From: Gordionus sp. m RMFG-2023
Taxonomy: Eukaryota; Nematomorpha; Gordioida; Chordodea; Parachordodidae
Assembly (NCBI RefSeq): GCF_954871325.1
Contig: NC_088776.1
Span: 29,126,508 to 29,190,507 of the forward strand
DNA length: 64,000 bases
Direction of reading: 5' to 3'
The notes beneath the pieces were generated by a model, which was given only the letters and a program-made list of their open reading frames with translations, had not been told where the DNA came from and ran no database searches. Positions 23,076 to 34,456 of the stretch are shown here, piece by piece; positions within the stretch are counted from its first letter, which is position 1; every line of letters starts with the position of its first letter. A program made the position numbers and the translations under genes.

Positions 23076-23363
23076 TTAAAATTTAACAATCGTTATTATC
23101 TCTTTCCAATCTTCAGTCATTAAATAATCTGATTGGTCTGAAAAGAAATCTTTGATATTGGGTTTGAGTAAAACCAGCCTTTCTAACATATCATGAGTTG
23201 AATTCCATCTGTGGAAATCTAATACAGATTTAGGGAGTTTCATATTTTTCAATAACTTTTGATAAGCGAGATGTCTTAATTTAAAATTTAAGCTCCTAGC
23301 TTTTGCATGAGTATCCACAAGCTCAGCGTCTACATGAGCGGAAGCGGTAGGAACAGTTTGCAT
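23076..23363 (-). pseudogene. hAT transposase, middle region
   Basis: A 95-codon open stretch holds KLRHLAYQKLLKNMKLPKSV followed by HRWNSTHDMLERLVLLKPNI. RWNSTxxMLERL is a diagnostic hAT motif located after the second catalytic residue. It belongs to the outer 19056-25403 element and reads toward its left end. Confidence 0.8.
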
Positions 23364-23365
23364 CC

Positions 23366-23871
23366 TATTTTTTTGAGGGGGTAGGGGGTAAGCTGCTTTA
23401 ATGGGGGTAGGATAAATTTTTGGGGGTTATCTATTAAATTTTGAGATGAAATAGGACAAAATTTATTGCTGTAAAAATTAATACTTTTATTATAGTATTA
23501 TTATAATACAATTCATCGACCAAATCTATATATTGCAAACAATCATATACATTTTTTTCCAAATAAACTATCCTTTTAAATGTAATTTAAAAAGTTTAGA
23601 TATTTTAGCAAGCTCATATTGGCATAATAATTAATTCATTGTAAATAATGGAAGTTTTAATTGAATTTATCATCTAAAAAATAAATTCTTTATATTGGCA
23701 AAATATTGATAGTTGGTAGTAGAGATAGATTAATTTAAATAATCCTTTATAAATTCTTTGAAAAGAGTATCAATAAATAAATAGGTGAAAATAATGATAA
23801 AGAAATACCGCCGCCGAAGGGGGCGTAAATTTTTTAGGGGGGGGGGGGTAGGCAAAGGTTTTTGAAGGGGT
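23366..23871. mobile_element. Probable insertion inside the hAT transposase
   Basis: TTTGCATCC is present on both sides (23357-23365 and 23872-23880), consistent with an 8-9 bp duplication. The inserted segment starts with a G-rich tract and ends with GGCGTAAATT and a long G-run, like other hAT-type ends in this window. Inverted ends are not clear, so this could be a degenerate MITE. Confidence 0.4.
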
Positions 23872-23879
23872 TTTGCATC

Positions 23880-24715
23880 CAGTGAAAATCCTGTCATGTA
23901 GACGCTGCACAAGCTGCACAACGTACACTATAAATCGGATAGGATTAAATAGTGTTCTGCTTATCAATATCATATTTATATACATTGACATCCATATTTC
24001 ATCATCTGCTGATTAACTCATTATATCATAATCAATTTCAAGTGTAAGAGCTTTATAGCTGATAAAATTTGCACCTTTGTCAGAAATAATTGTATATATT
24101 AGTTCAATATTAATTTTAAATTTTTGTAAAGTTTTTAGTATATTCTCTTTTATATATTATCATGTACTTCTTTCTTTCAGCTCTACAATTCCAAGAGTTC
24201 TCAATAATGGACTTGATATAAATTGAATATTTACATCAAGAATTGACCTGTCTAGTTATTGAACTGCATCAACTTTTAAACTTATTAGTTTTCCTTCTAC
24301 CTCTCTTGATATTTTGTCTTTAATGGATTGAGCTAGTTCTATTAATAATTCGGGATAAAATTTCTTTGTTAATAACTAAATTGAGCCGAGATAAAATGGA
24401 TTTACAATCCTTTAATCCCGAATCCTCAATAATTGAAAGTGACCAACTATTTACAGTAACAAGTTCTATTATAGAACTCATCAAATCATCAGATGTTAAA
24501 TTTATATTTATAGATATTTTTGGAAAAACGGTTTCTATATAAATTTTGGGGTTTTTTGCAAATAACACTTTATATGTTTTTTCATTCAAATAATTTAGAA
24601 TTGTTGTGATTTCTTTCCAGATGTCTTTCTAAATTTGACAAATGATTACCAGACATTTTTAATTTGCAAAATGAGCACACTGATTTATTTTCTATTGTAT
24701 CAGTAAAATGGTTCT
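23880..24715 (-). pseudogene. hAT transposase, BED finger and N-terminal half
   Basis: On the minus strand, 24600-24715 reads CSFCKLKMSGNHLSNLERHL followed by ERNH, a BED-type zinc finger (C-x2-C...H-x3-5-H). From 24589 to 24320 an 89-codon stretch contains SSIIELVTVNSWSLSIIEDS, matching the LVxxxxxPFSxxEDxxF motif downstream of the finger. Further broken similarity runs to about 23880. Several in-frame stops interrupt it. Confidence 0.75.
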
Positions 24716-25508
24716 AAAATATGATTTTATCTTTGATCTTAAATCTATATATAAAATGATGAATTGCGGAACATTTATTAAAATTTAAAATAATAAAGTT
24801 AAATAGAACAATTATTTTAAATAGCAACGATTTCATAGAATTAAAAAAACAGATATAAATTTAATTTCAATAATATGTACTTCATTAATATACGATAAAA
24901 ATTAATCTGAACAAAAAATAAATGAGCAGAAAATATATAAATTATAAAATGATTTTAGTAAGTTTAACTTATATCTTTTTTTAAGTTAGATTTTGAGAAT
25001 TCTTTAAATTAAAAATATCCAATATAATAATTTTATTTTGACTTGTTCATTTCTTTCCTCTAAGTTAAAAATTAAAAATAAATGGCATAAATGAATTTAA
25101 TTGTTTAAACACTCTAATAGGAATCTTTGAGAATAAATTTTAAAATTTAAAAAAATGGCGTAAATGAATTATAAAATTTATTAACACTCCACTTAATTGG
25201 AAATTTGAAAATATTATAAAATTTTAATTAGATTTAATATTTGTATTTATCTTAATATATCACTTTAAACAATGCATTAACCCCGGTTGAACCCTGATTA
25301 AGAAAAATTCACCTTATCGGTTTGGGGTTTTTAAAATACGGGTTCGGTTCGGGTTCTTTTTTTCAAACTGGCTTTTCTTCTCCAGGTTCGATTCGAATCC
25401 CTGGTTTTACAGTTACCTGCCTTTATGTATTATATATTAATTCTATATATCATTCAAATGAATGGTGACAGGCTGTCATTTATCTAATTTTTGCTATCTA
25501 CTATTCGC

Positions 25509-27194
25509 ATGGTTTTATTTAAATATATGAGAACTTCTCTCATTATTTTGTATGTATTAGGATGTTTGTATTCATTATTTAGAGCAAGTGTTGATTCAAG
25601 AAATATCACAAAAAGTTTTTTACATGATTTATCAAATAATAATACTTACCTATATGATTTTACATTTATAAAATCAAATTTTTTTATAATCCAAGACAGA
25701 TCTGATTCTGAATGGAATAGTTGGAAATTGTACACAAAAAAATATTGTTATTATTATATTACTTTTATATTCATCAATATTTTTATGAATTTTATAAGTG
25801 TTTATTATAAATTTAATCATTTATTATCAATTCATATTTTATTAATTCATTCCATTATTGGCCACATACAATTTTATGGTAGCAACTATATAATCTTACT
25901 TTTTTTACAGATTGTTATCTTATTTAGTTTTTTATATCAATTTGAATTTAACTTAAACCATTATAAAAATAATAAATATGTTTGGTACTTTTATTGTAAA
26001 CATATAAATTTTTTTATCTATTTTTTGATATTTATTTATATACTATTGTCAACCCTCAACTATGATTATTTAATAAATATTCAATTTAATTCAGATATAG
26101 TGTACAATTTAAATAAATTGTTAAAATTTCAAATTCATATATCTTATTCAATTTTTTGTTTAAAATGCCTAAGTTTTTCCATTGATATAATTAAGTATAT
26201 GGTAAAACAAGATAGAAATATTACAAATATAGTTATTTCTGAAATTATACTTATATTATACTATATATTTTATATGCCAACATTTTATAATGGGCCATTT
26301 ATACCATATGATATGTTTAAAGAAAATATTATTTGTGTCTACCCCCAAATCAATCATTTCCCTATAAAATATATTTTCAAATTGGTATTAAAATGTATCA
26401 AGTTATGTTTGTATTACATAATAATCGAAATATTATATTGTATATTTCATAGTTATTTATATATAGAATATCAACAATTTTTGTCAAAAAGTTCAAGGTG
26501 GACTTTAGTAGGTGTTTTATATTCATATTTCCATATATTGCATTTTAAATATATGCTTATGTGGGGATTATCCTACTTTATAATTAGTCTAACTCAGGTT
26601 TTTACTGTAAAAAAGTTTGAAAAAAATTATATTTGTCAAATTTTTAACCCTATATGCATATCAGCTATATATAAATATTCATTGATGTGGAGATATTTTG
26701 ATAGAGGCTTATATATTTTTATTAAATCATACATATATATCCCTTTATTTGAGCATTTTAAGGCATCAATAAGTTGCTTTGATTTGAATTTACCTAATTA
26801 TAAAATACAAATTATGTCAAAAATTATTTGTCAATATTTATCTTTTATTTTTATATTTTTATGGCATGGGATTCATTTAAATATATTAATTGTCAGTAAC
26901 ATAAACTTTATTCTTTTGTTGATGGAAGGAGTTATCAATAAATTTGAAAATTTCTCACTCAAAAATAATTGGAGTGAAACTTATAAATCATATTTTATAT
27001 ATATTATGAAGGATATATCTATGAGTTTTCTTTTACTCTTATCTATTTTAACAACAATGTTTTTATTTGGAAACATTTATGTTGGAGTTACATATTTCAA
27101 AAAATTTGTTTTTCATATAGATTTCAAATCTCATTTCATAACAAATGTAATGATGTTAGGATTTTATTATGCAGCAAAAGTTTTTGCAAATTGA
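25509..27194 (+). CDS. HHAT: Hedgehog N-acyltransferase (HHAT/rasp), MBOAT family
   Basis: ER membrane enzyme expected to transfer palmitate from palmitoyl-CoA to the N-terminus of Hedgehog ligands. The 561-residue frame is uninterrupted and rich in hydrophobic segments. Landmarks match human HHAT in order: a W-x-x-W block near residue 70, FYNGPF near 260-264, RWTLVGVLYSYFHILHFKYM near 330, MWRYFDRGLY with the catalytic aspartate at 398, YIYIPL just after, LWHG with the catalytic histidine at 453, and the C-terminal LFGNIYVGVTYFKKF. Length is somewhat above the roughly 490 residues of vertebrate HHAT, with extra sequence in loops. The start is the ATG at 25509; an in-frame TTG at 25491 is not credible in a eukaryote. 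Two short upstream ATGs (25458, 25462) precede it. A hAT target duplication ends 97 bp upstream. Single-exon structure is unusual for HHAT. GUP1 is a less likely alternative. Confidence 0.87.
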   Translation: MVLFKYMRTSLIILYVLGCLYSLFRASVDSRNITKSFLHDLSNNNTYLYDFTFIKSNFFIIQDRSDSEWNSWKLYTKKYCYYYITFIFINIFMNFISVYYKFNHLLSIHILLIHSIIGHIQFYGSNYIILLFLQIVILFSFLYQFEFNLNHYKNNKYVWYFYCKHINFFIYFLIFIYILLSTLNYDYLINIQFNSDIVYNLNKLLKFQIHISYSIFCLKCLSFSIDIIKYMVKQDRNITNIVISEIILILYYIFYMPTFYNGPFIPYDMFKENIICVYPQINHFPIKYIFKLVLKCIKLCLYYIIIEILYCIFHSYLYIEYQQFLSKSSRWTLVGVLYSYFHILHFKYMLMWGLSYFIISLTQVFTVKKFEKNYICQIFNPICISAIYKYSLMWRYFDRGLYIFIKSYIYIPLFEHFKASISCFDLNLPNYKIQIMSKIICQYLSFIFIFLWHGIHLNILIVSNINFILLLMEGVINKFENFSLKNNWSETYKSYFIYIMKDISMSFLLLLSILTTMFLFGNIYVGVTYFKKFVFHIDFKSHFITNVMMLGFYYAAKVFAN

Positions 27195-28255
27195 TAAAGG
27201 CTAATATTGTTTGTATAATTATAAACTCGCATATCTTATATGTATATAGATTATTTCAAAATATTTTTAGTGCAATGTAATAGATTACACTTAAATTTTC
27301 ATTTTGCAAGTTAGTTTACAACCCATCCTTTAAAATCACATGAAATCTGTAAGGCCCCTTAATTTTTCAGTTTTTTTTGCAAAGACGTCAACAAAACATT
27401 GATAAAGAATACCCACACTCAAACAATTTTCCCAAGAACTTTAAAACTAATATAAATTTATAATGATTTTTATATGTTTTCATATAAATAAGAAAATATA
27501 CAAAAATTGCCTGAAATTCACAGGGTAGATACTCTAAACATGCTTAAACTATTTTCAATTAAATAGAATTTTTTAAATTGTCCTCAGTAAATTATTTAAA
27601 ATTGAGATTCCAAATCCCCATAAATTCCATATAATATGACATATTTTTGCATATCAATTTTGTTTTCTAGCTTTTAATAGAAAATGTCTCTTAAAGTGTT
27701 CATCTATATAAGAACATTTTTTTAGCCTAATAACATCCTTCAGTAAATCAAATAGTCTCAGTGGGAGACTGGATGGGATTGACATATTCTAATTTATATA
27801 AATATTTTCTTAAAAGAGGGTAAAGGAATATTCAGTTGGGGCTATCCACCTTATTTTATTGAAGATCTTTAGGTCTACTTATTGTAGAATCTTTGGCTGT
27901 TATGTTTTAATAAAAATAATTTTGAATTATAAATCTGTTTTTTATTTTAAAAAATTATAAACTTTTATTTTAAATTATAGTTTATTTTATACATTTAATG
28001 GTTTTAGTAGGGGAATGGATTGTGTGTAGAGGGAAAACTTTATTAGCTTAAATGATACTTAGGTGAAGAGGCAAATTTCTGATGAGGTAGGAAATTTCTT
28101 TGGTTACTCCTTTGATATGATTGATATTGATGATCTCAAAAAATTAGTTACATCATGATTAAAAGTCTGCAATAAGTGCAGAGGTTTGTCCATGAGGCAG
28201 CAAAAAATGCCGATTATTGAGGCCAATCATAAATTTTTTTATATTTTTATCCATA
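27195..28255. other. 3' flank of HHAT, no further gene seen
   Basis: AT-rich, no supported reading frame. At 27780-27880 there is a dispersed-repeat piece with ATTTTATTGAAGATCTTTAG, similar to 18540-18575 and 7950. No polyadenylation signal can be singled out with confidence. Confidence 0.4.
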
Positions 28256-28484
28256 CAAGTAATGGAACGCCTTTATTTAACAGCAATAAATGGTGTCATA
28301 TAAAGTTATTTTATTTTTTTATTCAACACGCTTATTTTTTTTTCTTTAACAAATAAATATTAAAAAAAAAAGTTGTTTATTATTTTCTTTAATAAATTTT
28401 TAAATTGATGCTTATAATATATTTTTATTTAATAGAAATTAAGATATAATTTAGAACTAAAAGATTTTACTTTAAAACAGTTTA

Positions 28485-28537
28485 TGAGTAATTATGAGAA
28501 GAATAATCATCAGCTCATTATTCTTCTCAAAAAGGAT
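28485..28537. repeat. Hairpin at the inner edge of the left arm
   Basis: GAGAAGAATAAT and ATTATTCTTCTC flank a short loop, forming a strong local hairpin where the left inverted arm of the 28265-31891 element ends. The stem sequence is part of the arm and recurs in the right arm. Confidence 0.6.
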
Positions 28538-30210
28538 TAATTTCAGATAAAAATCATTAGTTTTACAAGAATGGGATAAGAATATAATGAAAAATATTAA
28601 AATGCCCATAAAATACAAACGAGGATCAATACACAAAAGGCCTAAAAAATGATATGCTAGGCACTCAAGTTAAGATACCAGAGATTAAACATTACTTTTC
28701 TATATTTAATATAACAAAAAAATAGCAACAAACTTATATTCCCAATATCATTTTCAAGATATACCAAAAAATTTAGGCCCTCAGTCAAAAACTATTCCAG
28801 CTAGTATAGTGTTTTAATTTTTATTAAATATAAAATAAAAATAGCATTCAAATTCTCTTCATCTCAAAATATTTCAAAAAATATCTTAGGCACTCAAATT
28901 AAGCTACCAATTAGTAAACATTTTTCCTTTATTTTATATAACAAAAATTATAGCAACCAAAACTTTAGACTACACTGGATATTCTCTTCAAAATCTTTCA
29001 AATTTTTTTTAGGAAACCATAAATAAAACAAATAGTTATTATATATTTAGAATGTTTATATTAAATTTAAAAATATATAGGAACCAAATACAATCTAATA
29101 GAGCTTCCAGAAAACAATACAATCAAGATTTCAAAAATCTAATAAAAAGCAATTTATAATTTATATAGTATTCTATTATATCAAATTTTATTTCTGTAAT
29201 ATATTTACAATTATAATATATTATTGTATTTTATAATACATAATTTTAATTATAGAATTATAATATATTATTGTATTCTTACAAATTTTATTTCTATATA
29301 TATATTTTCAATATATTTCTAAAATATAGAATATAGAATAAAAAATATAAAATAGATTCTTGTGTTATAAATAACAAACATTCAATATTTTTGACAAAAA
29401 AAACAATAAAAATAATTCTTTATATTAAATTATATTGTTTAAGATATATTCATAGGAGGATTGATAGAATAGTTTTTTGCAATACCTGATCACCATTAAA
29501 AATATTATAAGAATTACACAATATAATAAATATTAAAATAAAGTAAATTTTTAGGTTTGAATGATTTAAACAAAGTATAAAACAGATTGTGAAAATCCTA
29601 TAAATAGAAATATTAGGAGTAACATAATTAGCAAAGTTATAAAATTAAGAATTATTTGAAACAATTTATTGAAGAGATCAAAATTTGAAGCCTTTCCTAA
29701 ATTTTCAATGGCATAAGAATAAGCTGTAGACATTAATGTTCATGTTTTTCACAAGTCCCTTGCAATTTATTTTAGTATCTTTCAGCCAATTTATTTTTAT
29801 GTTATGTAAAAAATAATAGCATATTTGGGATTTGATTAAGAAATCTGTCACCATGTCTTAATAAGCTAACAAAAATATTTTACTTTTATATATAAAATAT
29901 CAAACTGAAAATATTATTTAGTAAATTTTGATATTACATTTACCTTACATGATTAAAATAAAAAATTGTATTTATAAATCTTAGAACATTATTTTTTGGG
30001 AATATTGTTAAATTCCTCAACATCTATAAAAAATTTTAACAATTGGAATATAAATGTTTTAAATAATAATCTGAAAAGGTATTCTTCTCATAATTACTCA
30101 CAAACTGTTTTAAAGTAGATAAAAATATAATAATTTGATAAGGTATTCTTCTCATAATTACTCACAAACTGTTTTAAAGTATAAAAATCTTATTATTTCT
30201 TAATTCCTAT

Positions 30211-31653
30211 CAGAGACCTGCAGGCCCGGCCCTAAACCCGGCCCGGGCAGGGCCGGGCCGTATTTTAAAATTTTTAAATATACCCGGGCCGGGCCGGGCC
30301 TAAGATTGTTAAAACCGGGCCGGGCCTTAATATTTTTTATAAAAATTTTTACATTATGAGTTATTGGTTATAAGATTATATTATATTATAGTTATGATTA
30401 ATATAATATTGGGTGATGGTTAACACTACCTAACACCCACAGATCGATCTAATTATTAATTTCCTGCAAATTTATTCAAAGTATTAATATATTTTTTTAT
30501 AATTCATATCTAAATTTTTACAACATATTTTACCAAAACAATCAAATAAAGGAATATCTTAAATAAGCCCCAATATTCAAGTATTATTAATATATTTTTT
30601 TATAATTCATATCTAAATTTTTAGAATATATTTTACCAAAACAATCAAATAAAGGAATATCACTTCTTAAAGTTTGTAATACCTTTCAAAGCGAAAAAGG
30701 AGAAATAAAATTGATTTTACTTAATATAAAGCATTTTTTAAATGAAAAATTTGTTTTACACAAGTATCATTTTATTTCTCTTTTTCTCTGTCCCAAATTC
30801 AAGCAATTACTTATGTGGTCAGGGACAGATCGCAAAATGACGGAAAATTATATAAAAGATTATATTAAATTACAAGAGGCTCAGGAAGTAAATGAAATAC
30901 CATCTACCAGTAAAATTACGACTGTTGTTAAACAAACTGAATCGTTTTATGACAAATGGAGCGATGGTAATTCTGGTAATATGTCAATACCCGATGATGA
31001 ATATTATAATTACATAAATAATAGATAAAACATTTAAGTTGGATAATTTGTTAGAGTGGTGGGCGGCTCATCAAAGCGAATTTCCAATTTTAGCAAAATT
31101 GGCAATTCCTGCTTTAAGTGCAAGCTGTGAGCGAAATTTTTCCACTACTGGGAGAATTCTTGAAGAAAGAAGAAGTAATCTTCAACCTGAAAAGGTAGAT
31201 ATGCTTCTCTTTCTTCATGATAATTTGTGATTTTTAATATCTTGAGTATAGGGTTTCGTCAATCATGCTGGTTTTTTACTTTGCAAACTGTCAAATATTT
31301 ATTGCATTTATTATATTAACCTTGAGTCATGAAAGTTTTTAATCCAACATTTTTCATTATTTTTTTTTACAATATTATATAATACAATTATCTTTTATGG
31401 TAAAATACCTCATAGATGAATTTTTGTATATACCAGGTCGAATATAATTTTAAAAAATTCCGAGCCGGGCCTGAAATTTTTTTTTAAAATATATCCGGGC
31501 CGGGCCTTAAATTTTTAAATCCGGGCCGGACTGTAAAAAATTTTTTTTTAAAATATCCGGGACGGGCTTTAAATTTTTAAATCCGGGCCGGGCCTAAAAA
31601 ATTTAAAACCAGGCCGGGCCAGGCCGTGCAAATGGTACCTCTGCAGGTCTCTG
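30211..31653 (+). mobile_element. hAT element, CAGAGACCTGC family, copy 1
   Basis: Ends CAGAGACCTGCAGGCCCGGC and CTGCAGGTCTCTG are inverted copies, with a perfect 8-bp duplication ATTCCTAT (30203-30210 and 31654-31661). Both ends carry dense CCGGGC/GGCCGG repeats. The left ~450 bp and right ~250 bp match copy 2 (40697-42201), but this copy retains the C-terminal part of the transposase. It sits in the right arm of the 28265-31891 element. The transposase is incomplete and interrupted, so it cannot move itself. Confidence 0.9.
30711..31230 (+). pseudogene. hAT transposase C-terminal third
   Basis: The first part (30711-31028) contains LFLCPKFKQLL, the hAT pre-dimerisation motif (LDPRFK type). 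The second part (31039-31230, other frame) reads LAKLAIPALSASCERNFSTT followed by GRILEERRSNL and KVDMLLFLHDN, the dimerisation domain. A frame change and stops near 31025-31040 separate them. The N-terminal BED finger and catalytic core are missing from this copy; the finger survives in copy 2. Confidence 0.8.
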
Positions 31654-31900
31654 ATTCCTATTAAAATATATCAAATAAGCATCAATTTTAAAATTACCAT
31701 TTTTTCCATTAGATAAAAATAATACGTAAAAAAATTTATTAAAAAAAATACGTAAAAAAAATCTATTAAAAAAAATAATAAACAACTTTTTTTTAATATT
31801 TATTTGTTAAAGAAAAAAAAACAAGCGTGTTGAATAAAAAAATAAAATAACTTTATATGACACCATTTATTGCTATTAAATAAAGGCGTTCCAAGTAATG

Positions 31901-33080
31901 TTTCTCTTATTATCATATTCATATAAAAATTATTTTTACTTATATTATCTTATTTAGAGTTTCACATCAATACATTTCTCAAGGATTGACCGTTTTTAAA
32001 AATCGGCTCAAAACCGGCCTAGATTTTTTTTCAATTTTCCAAAAAAAAATGCATTTAATGAAAGTTAAGTTATGATTATTTAATTTAAATCATAATACAA
32101 TACATTTAAAAACTAATATAAAACAAGCATAAAATATGATTTATAATATTAATCAATCAAAGTCAAAAGGGGAATGTGTTAATAAGGTAATTGAAATTTG
32201 ATTTAATGACCTACCTGGCTTGCAAGTCTTTGATGAATATAAAATTCTCATTCGTCTGCCCAGTTTTTTTTATTAGAAGAATGGTCATAATTAGTGAGAC
32301 AAAATTATAACACGTTTCAATTTTTCTATAGCTAATTCATTGTTAGGTTTGATGTCAAAGGGTCGATGCAAAAAAACTTGCAAGGTAGAAACTTGTCATG
32401 ACTCCACTTGGTCTTCCATTGTCATTAACAACCCGGTAAGTTCCGTTTAATAAGCGAGTCGCATAGAGTATGCGTTTATAATTCATTATATATATTTAAA
32501 AAATAATATAACACATTAAAATAAATTATCTCAACAAAATATAATTAAATAATATAAAAAAACTTTAATCATTTCAAAAAAATATAAAAAAATTATGTAT
32601 CCATTAAAATAAATTATCTATATCACATCAAAATAAGTCTTAAAAAAATATTTAAAAATAAACCTTAACCATCTTAAAATTTAAAAAACATATCTTAAAT
32701 CTATAAACTATAAAAATAAATTTACAGGGTAAGTTAATATAATAAAAGCAAAAAAATAAAAAAAAATGTAACCATATGTTTTTTTATTTTTGCATAATAA
32801 TCAAAAAATAAATGACTATCAAATATATAATATATAACAAAACAGATTCTAAAAATACATTAAAATATTAAAAAATTGGATATTTCCATTTTCGTTTTTT
32901 TCCGATTTTCTATATTCCTTTAAAATATATTTCAACATAAATTATATTTTTTATAAATTTACCTAAATTTAATGGTTGCCCTCGATAACCAATCTCCAAA
33001 TATTGATGCATCTTATTATAATAACTTGAAAAGTCACAAATAATAGTAAATTAAAATTAAGAATTGATGTTACATTATGA
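31901..33080. other. AT-rich interval, one unassigned GC-balanced patch
   Basis: No gene could be supported. At 31995-32030 AAATCGGCTCAAAACCGGCC looks like a decayed terminus. At 32340-32470 there is a less AT-rich stretch whose minus strand gives LLNGTYRVVNDNGRPSGVMT without a known match. It could be transposase debris or a short exon. Confidence 0.3.
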
Positions 33081-33089
33081 ACGATTTCG

Positions 33090-34000
33090 TTTCTTCTATT
33101 TGGTCGAGTGATTGACCTATATTTGTATTATAATACCCCCAAAGAAACTTTCTATTGTATTTAGTTACGGCGAATAGGGTGGCAAATATTCTATTCGCTC
33201 TATAAAACTATCAATAAGATGGGTTTTGTGAATCGATGCATTGTCCATAACAATAACTGCATCACTTGGTATGATATTAATAAGTTCTATCATATATTCT
33301 CGAAATATATACTATTATATAAGGTCCCTCGATGATGCGATAAAGTATCACACCTTCGATTCCCATAGTACATATATACTTAAATTTTTACCCTTATATG
33401 GTGGGACTTTAACAGTTGGCGTAACGTTGTATGGTGCCCAGGCGTAACCAGGTACAACATGTAAATTTATGCCTGTCTACAATATTTTTATACAATAAAT
33501 TTGGCATATATACACTGTGCCCGGTGTGTTCCTCCTATCAGGTTCCTTTCCTGCACGTTATTTGGACTATCCTACTTTTTAAATATATTTTCTTATAGTT
33601 CCTTCATTTTTAGGAAATCCAGGAGGTAAATTTTCTATAATATCTTTAATAGTGAATGTATTGTTAGCCATTAAAAGATCCACAATTTTTCTTTCTATAT
33701 TAAAGGTGTCTTTTTTTTCTACCTCTCTTTCCAATTATATAATCTTTCAAAGGGTCTCAGATGATTTCGGGAAATGTTTTGCATCTTAATTTATTAATAG
33801 TCGATAGACATACACATATCTATATACTTAGCGATTCCTTTCATTTTCATTCGCTCTCTCTCAGATACAGATAAAAAAAATTTGCCATATCTATTTTCCC
33901 ATTATTGCAGTTTTTATATTTCCTTCTTGGAATTGCCGAGATTAAATTTGCTGGATCGATAATTGAATCACCACTTAAAGAGAGAGAATTGATAATATGG
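33090..34000 (-). pseudogene. Tc1/IS630-type DDE transposase remnant
   Basis: Minus strand pieces in order: a helix-turn-helix part (ERKIVDLLMANNTFTIKDII near 33700-33640), then INLHVVPGYAWAP and VPPYKGKNLSIYVLW near 33460-33370, then DAVIVMDNASIHKTHLID near 33270-33210 (second catalytic aspartate in MDN-S-H) and IEYLPPYSP shortly after. This order is that of DDE_3 transposases of the Tc1/mariner-IS630 group. Stops and frame changes break it. Element ends were not identified. Confidence 0.65.
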
Positions 34001-34456
34001 AAATTATTTGTATCTGATATATTTTAGGTATTGAGTTAGATAAAATAGGATCAGGATTTGGTGTAAATGAATTTGTTATTTGTGTTACTAGATAAAATTT
34101 GTAGTATATTAATTAACCTTTTGTAAAAAATACTAAATTGCATTTTATAAAAAAATTTATACAAAAATTATAAAAAAGCAAAAAAATTTATACAATATTG
34201 TATTTTTTTTAGTGTTTATTTTGTTGTATATTAATGGATCGTCATTTATTTTGTAAATAATGTACAAAAATATAAACACACATTGTTTTATTTTTGAATG
34301 TTTGATACCAAATATACTATTTTACCCTGTAATACAAATACACTTCAAAAAAGATATTTGAAAATAAATACAAGTATGTTTTAAAAAATTTTTAAAAAAG
34401 GTATATAAATCCAAATACTTACGAAAACTTTCTGCCCATATAAATATTGGTATCAT

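Larger units (their letters stand above)
19056..25403 (-). mobile_element. hAT transposon with several nested insertions
   Basis: Ends are CAGGGATGCGAACC on the left and GATTCGAATCCCTG on the right, flanked by a perfect 8-bp duplication GTTTTACA (19048-19055 and 25404-25411). Both ends carry GGTTCGGTTCGGGTTC-type subterminal repeats. Transposase remains lie on the minus strand: BED finger (about 24600-24715), middle part (24320-24589 and 23076-23363) and C-terminal dimerisation domain (19330-19440). Insertions inside are a second hAT (19613-21808), which holds a Gypsy fossil, a piggyBac-type MITE (22061-22890) and probably 23366-23871. The transposase has many stops and is inactive. Confidence 0.85.
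28265..31891. mobile_element. Long-TIR element with 9-bp duplication (Mutator/foldback type)
   Basis: Ends read GAACGCCTTTATTTAA in both orientations and are flanked by a perfect 9-bp duplication CAAGTAATG (28256-28264 and 31892-31900). The inverted arms are about 240 bp on the left (to about 28505). On the right they are split by a hAT into 30065-30210 and 31662-31891. A stretch of about 60 bp with CTCATAATTACTCACAAACT is tandemly doubled in the right arm (30085-30180). The interior (28510-30060) has a diverged internal duplication (TTAGGCACTCAAATTAAG at 28885 and its relative near 28660) but no coding region. A 9-bp duplication with long TIRs suggests a non-autonomous Mutator-like element. 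Confidence 0.75.

Noticed and set aside
23366-23871. Confirmed hAT MITE
   Set aside because: Flanking TTTGCATCC copies are present, but the ends are not clear inverted repeats, so it is kept only as a probable insertion.
25384-25403. tRNA B-box-like GGTTCGATTCGAATCC
   Set aside because: It is the inverted terminus of the hAT at 19056-25403. There is no A box or cloverleaf.
25491-25508. HHAT start at the in-frame TTG giving 567 residues
   Set aside because: Non-ATG initiation is not expected here. The ATG at 25509 aligns with the start of known HHAT proteins.
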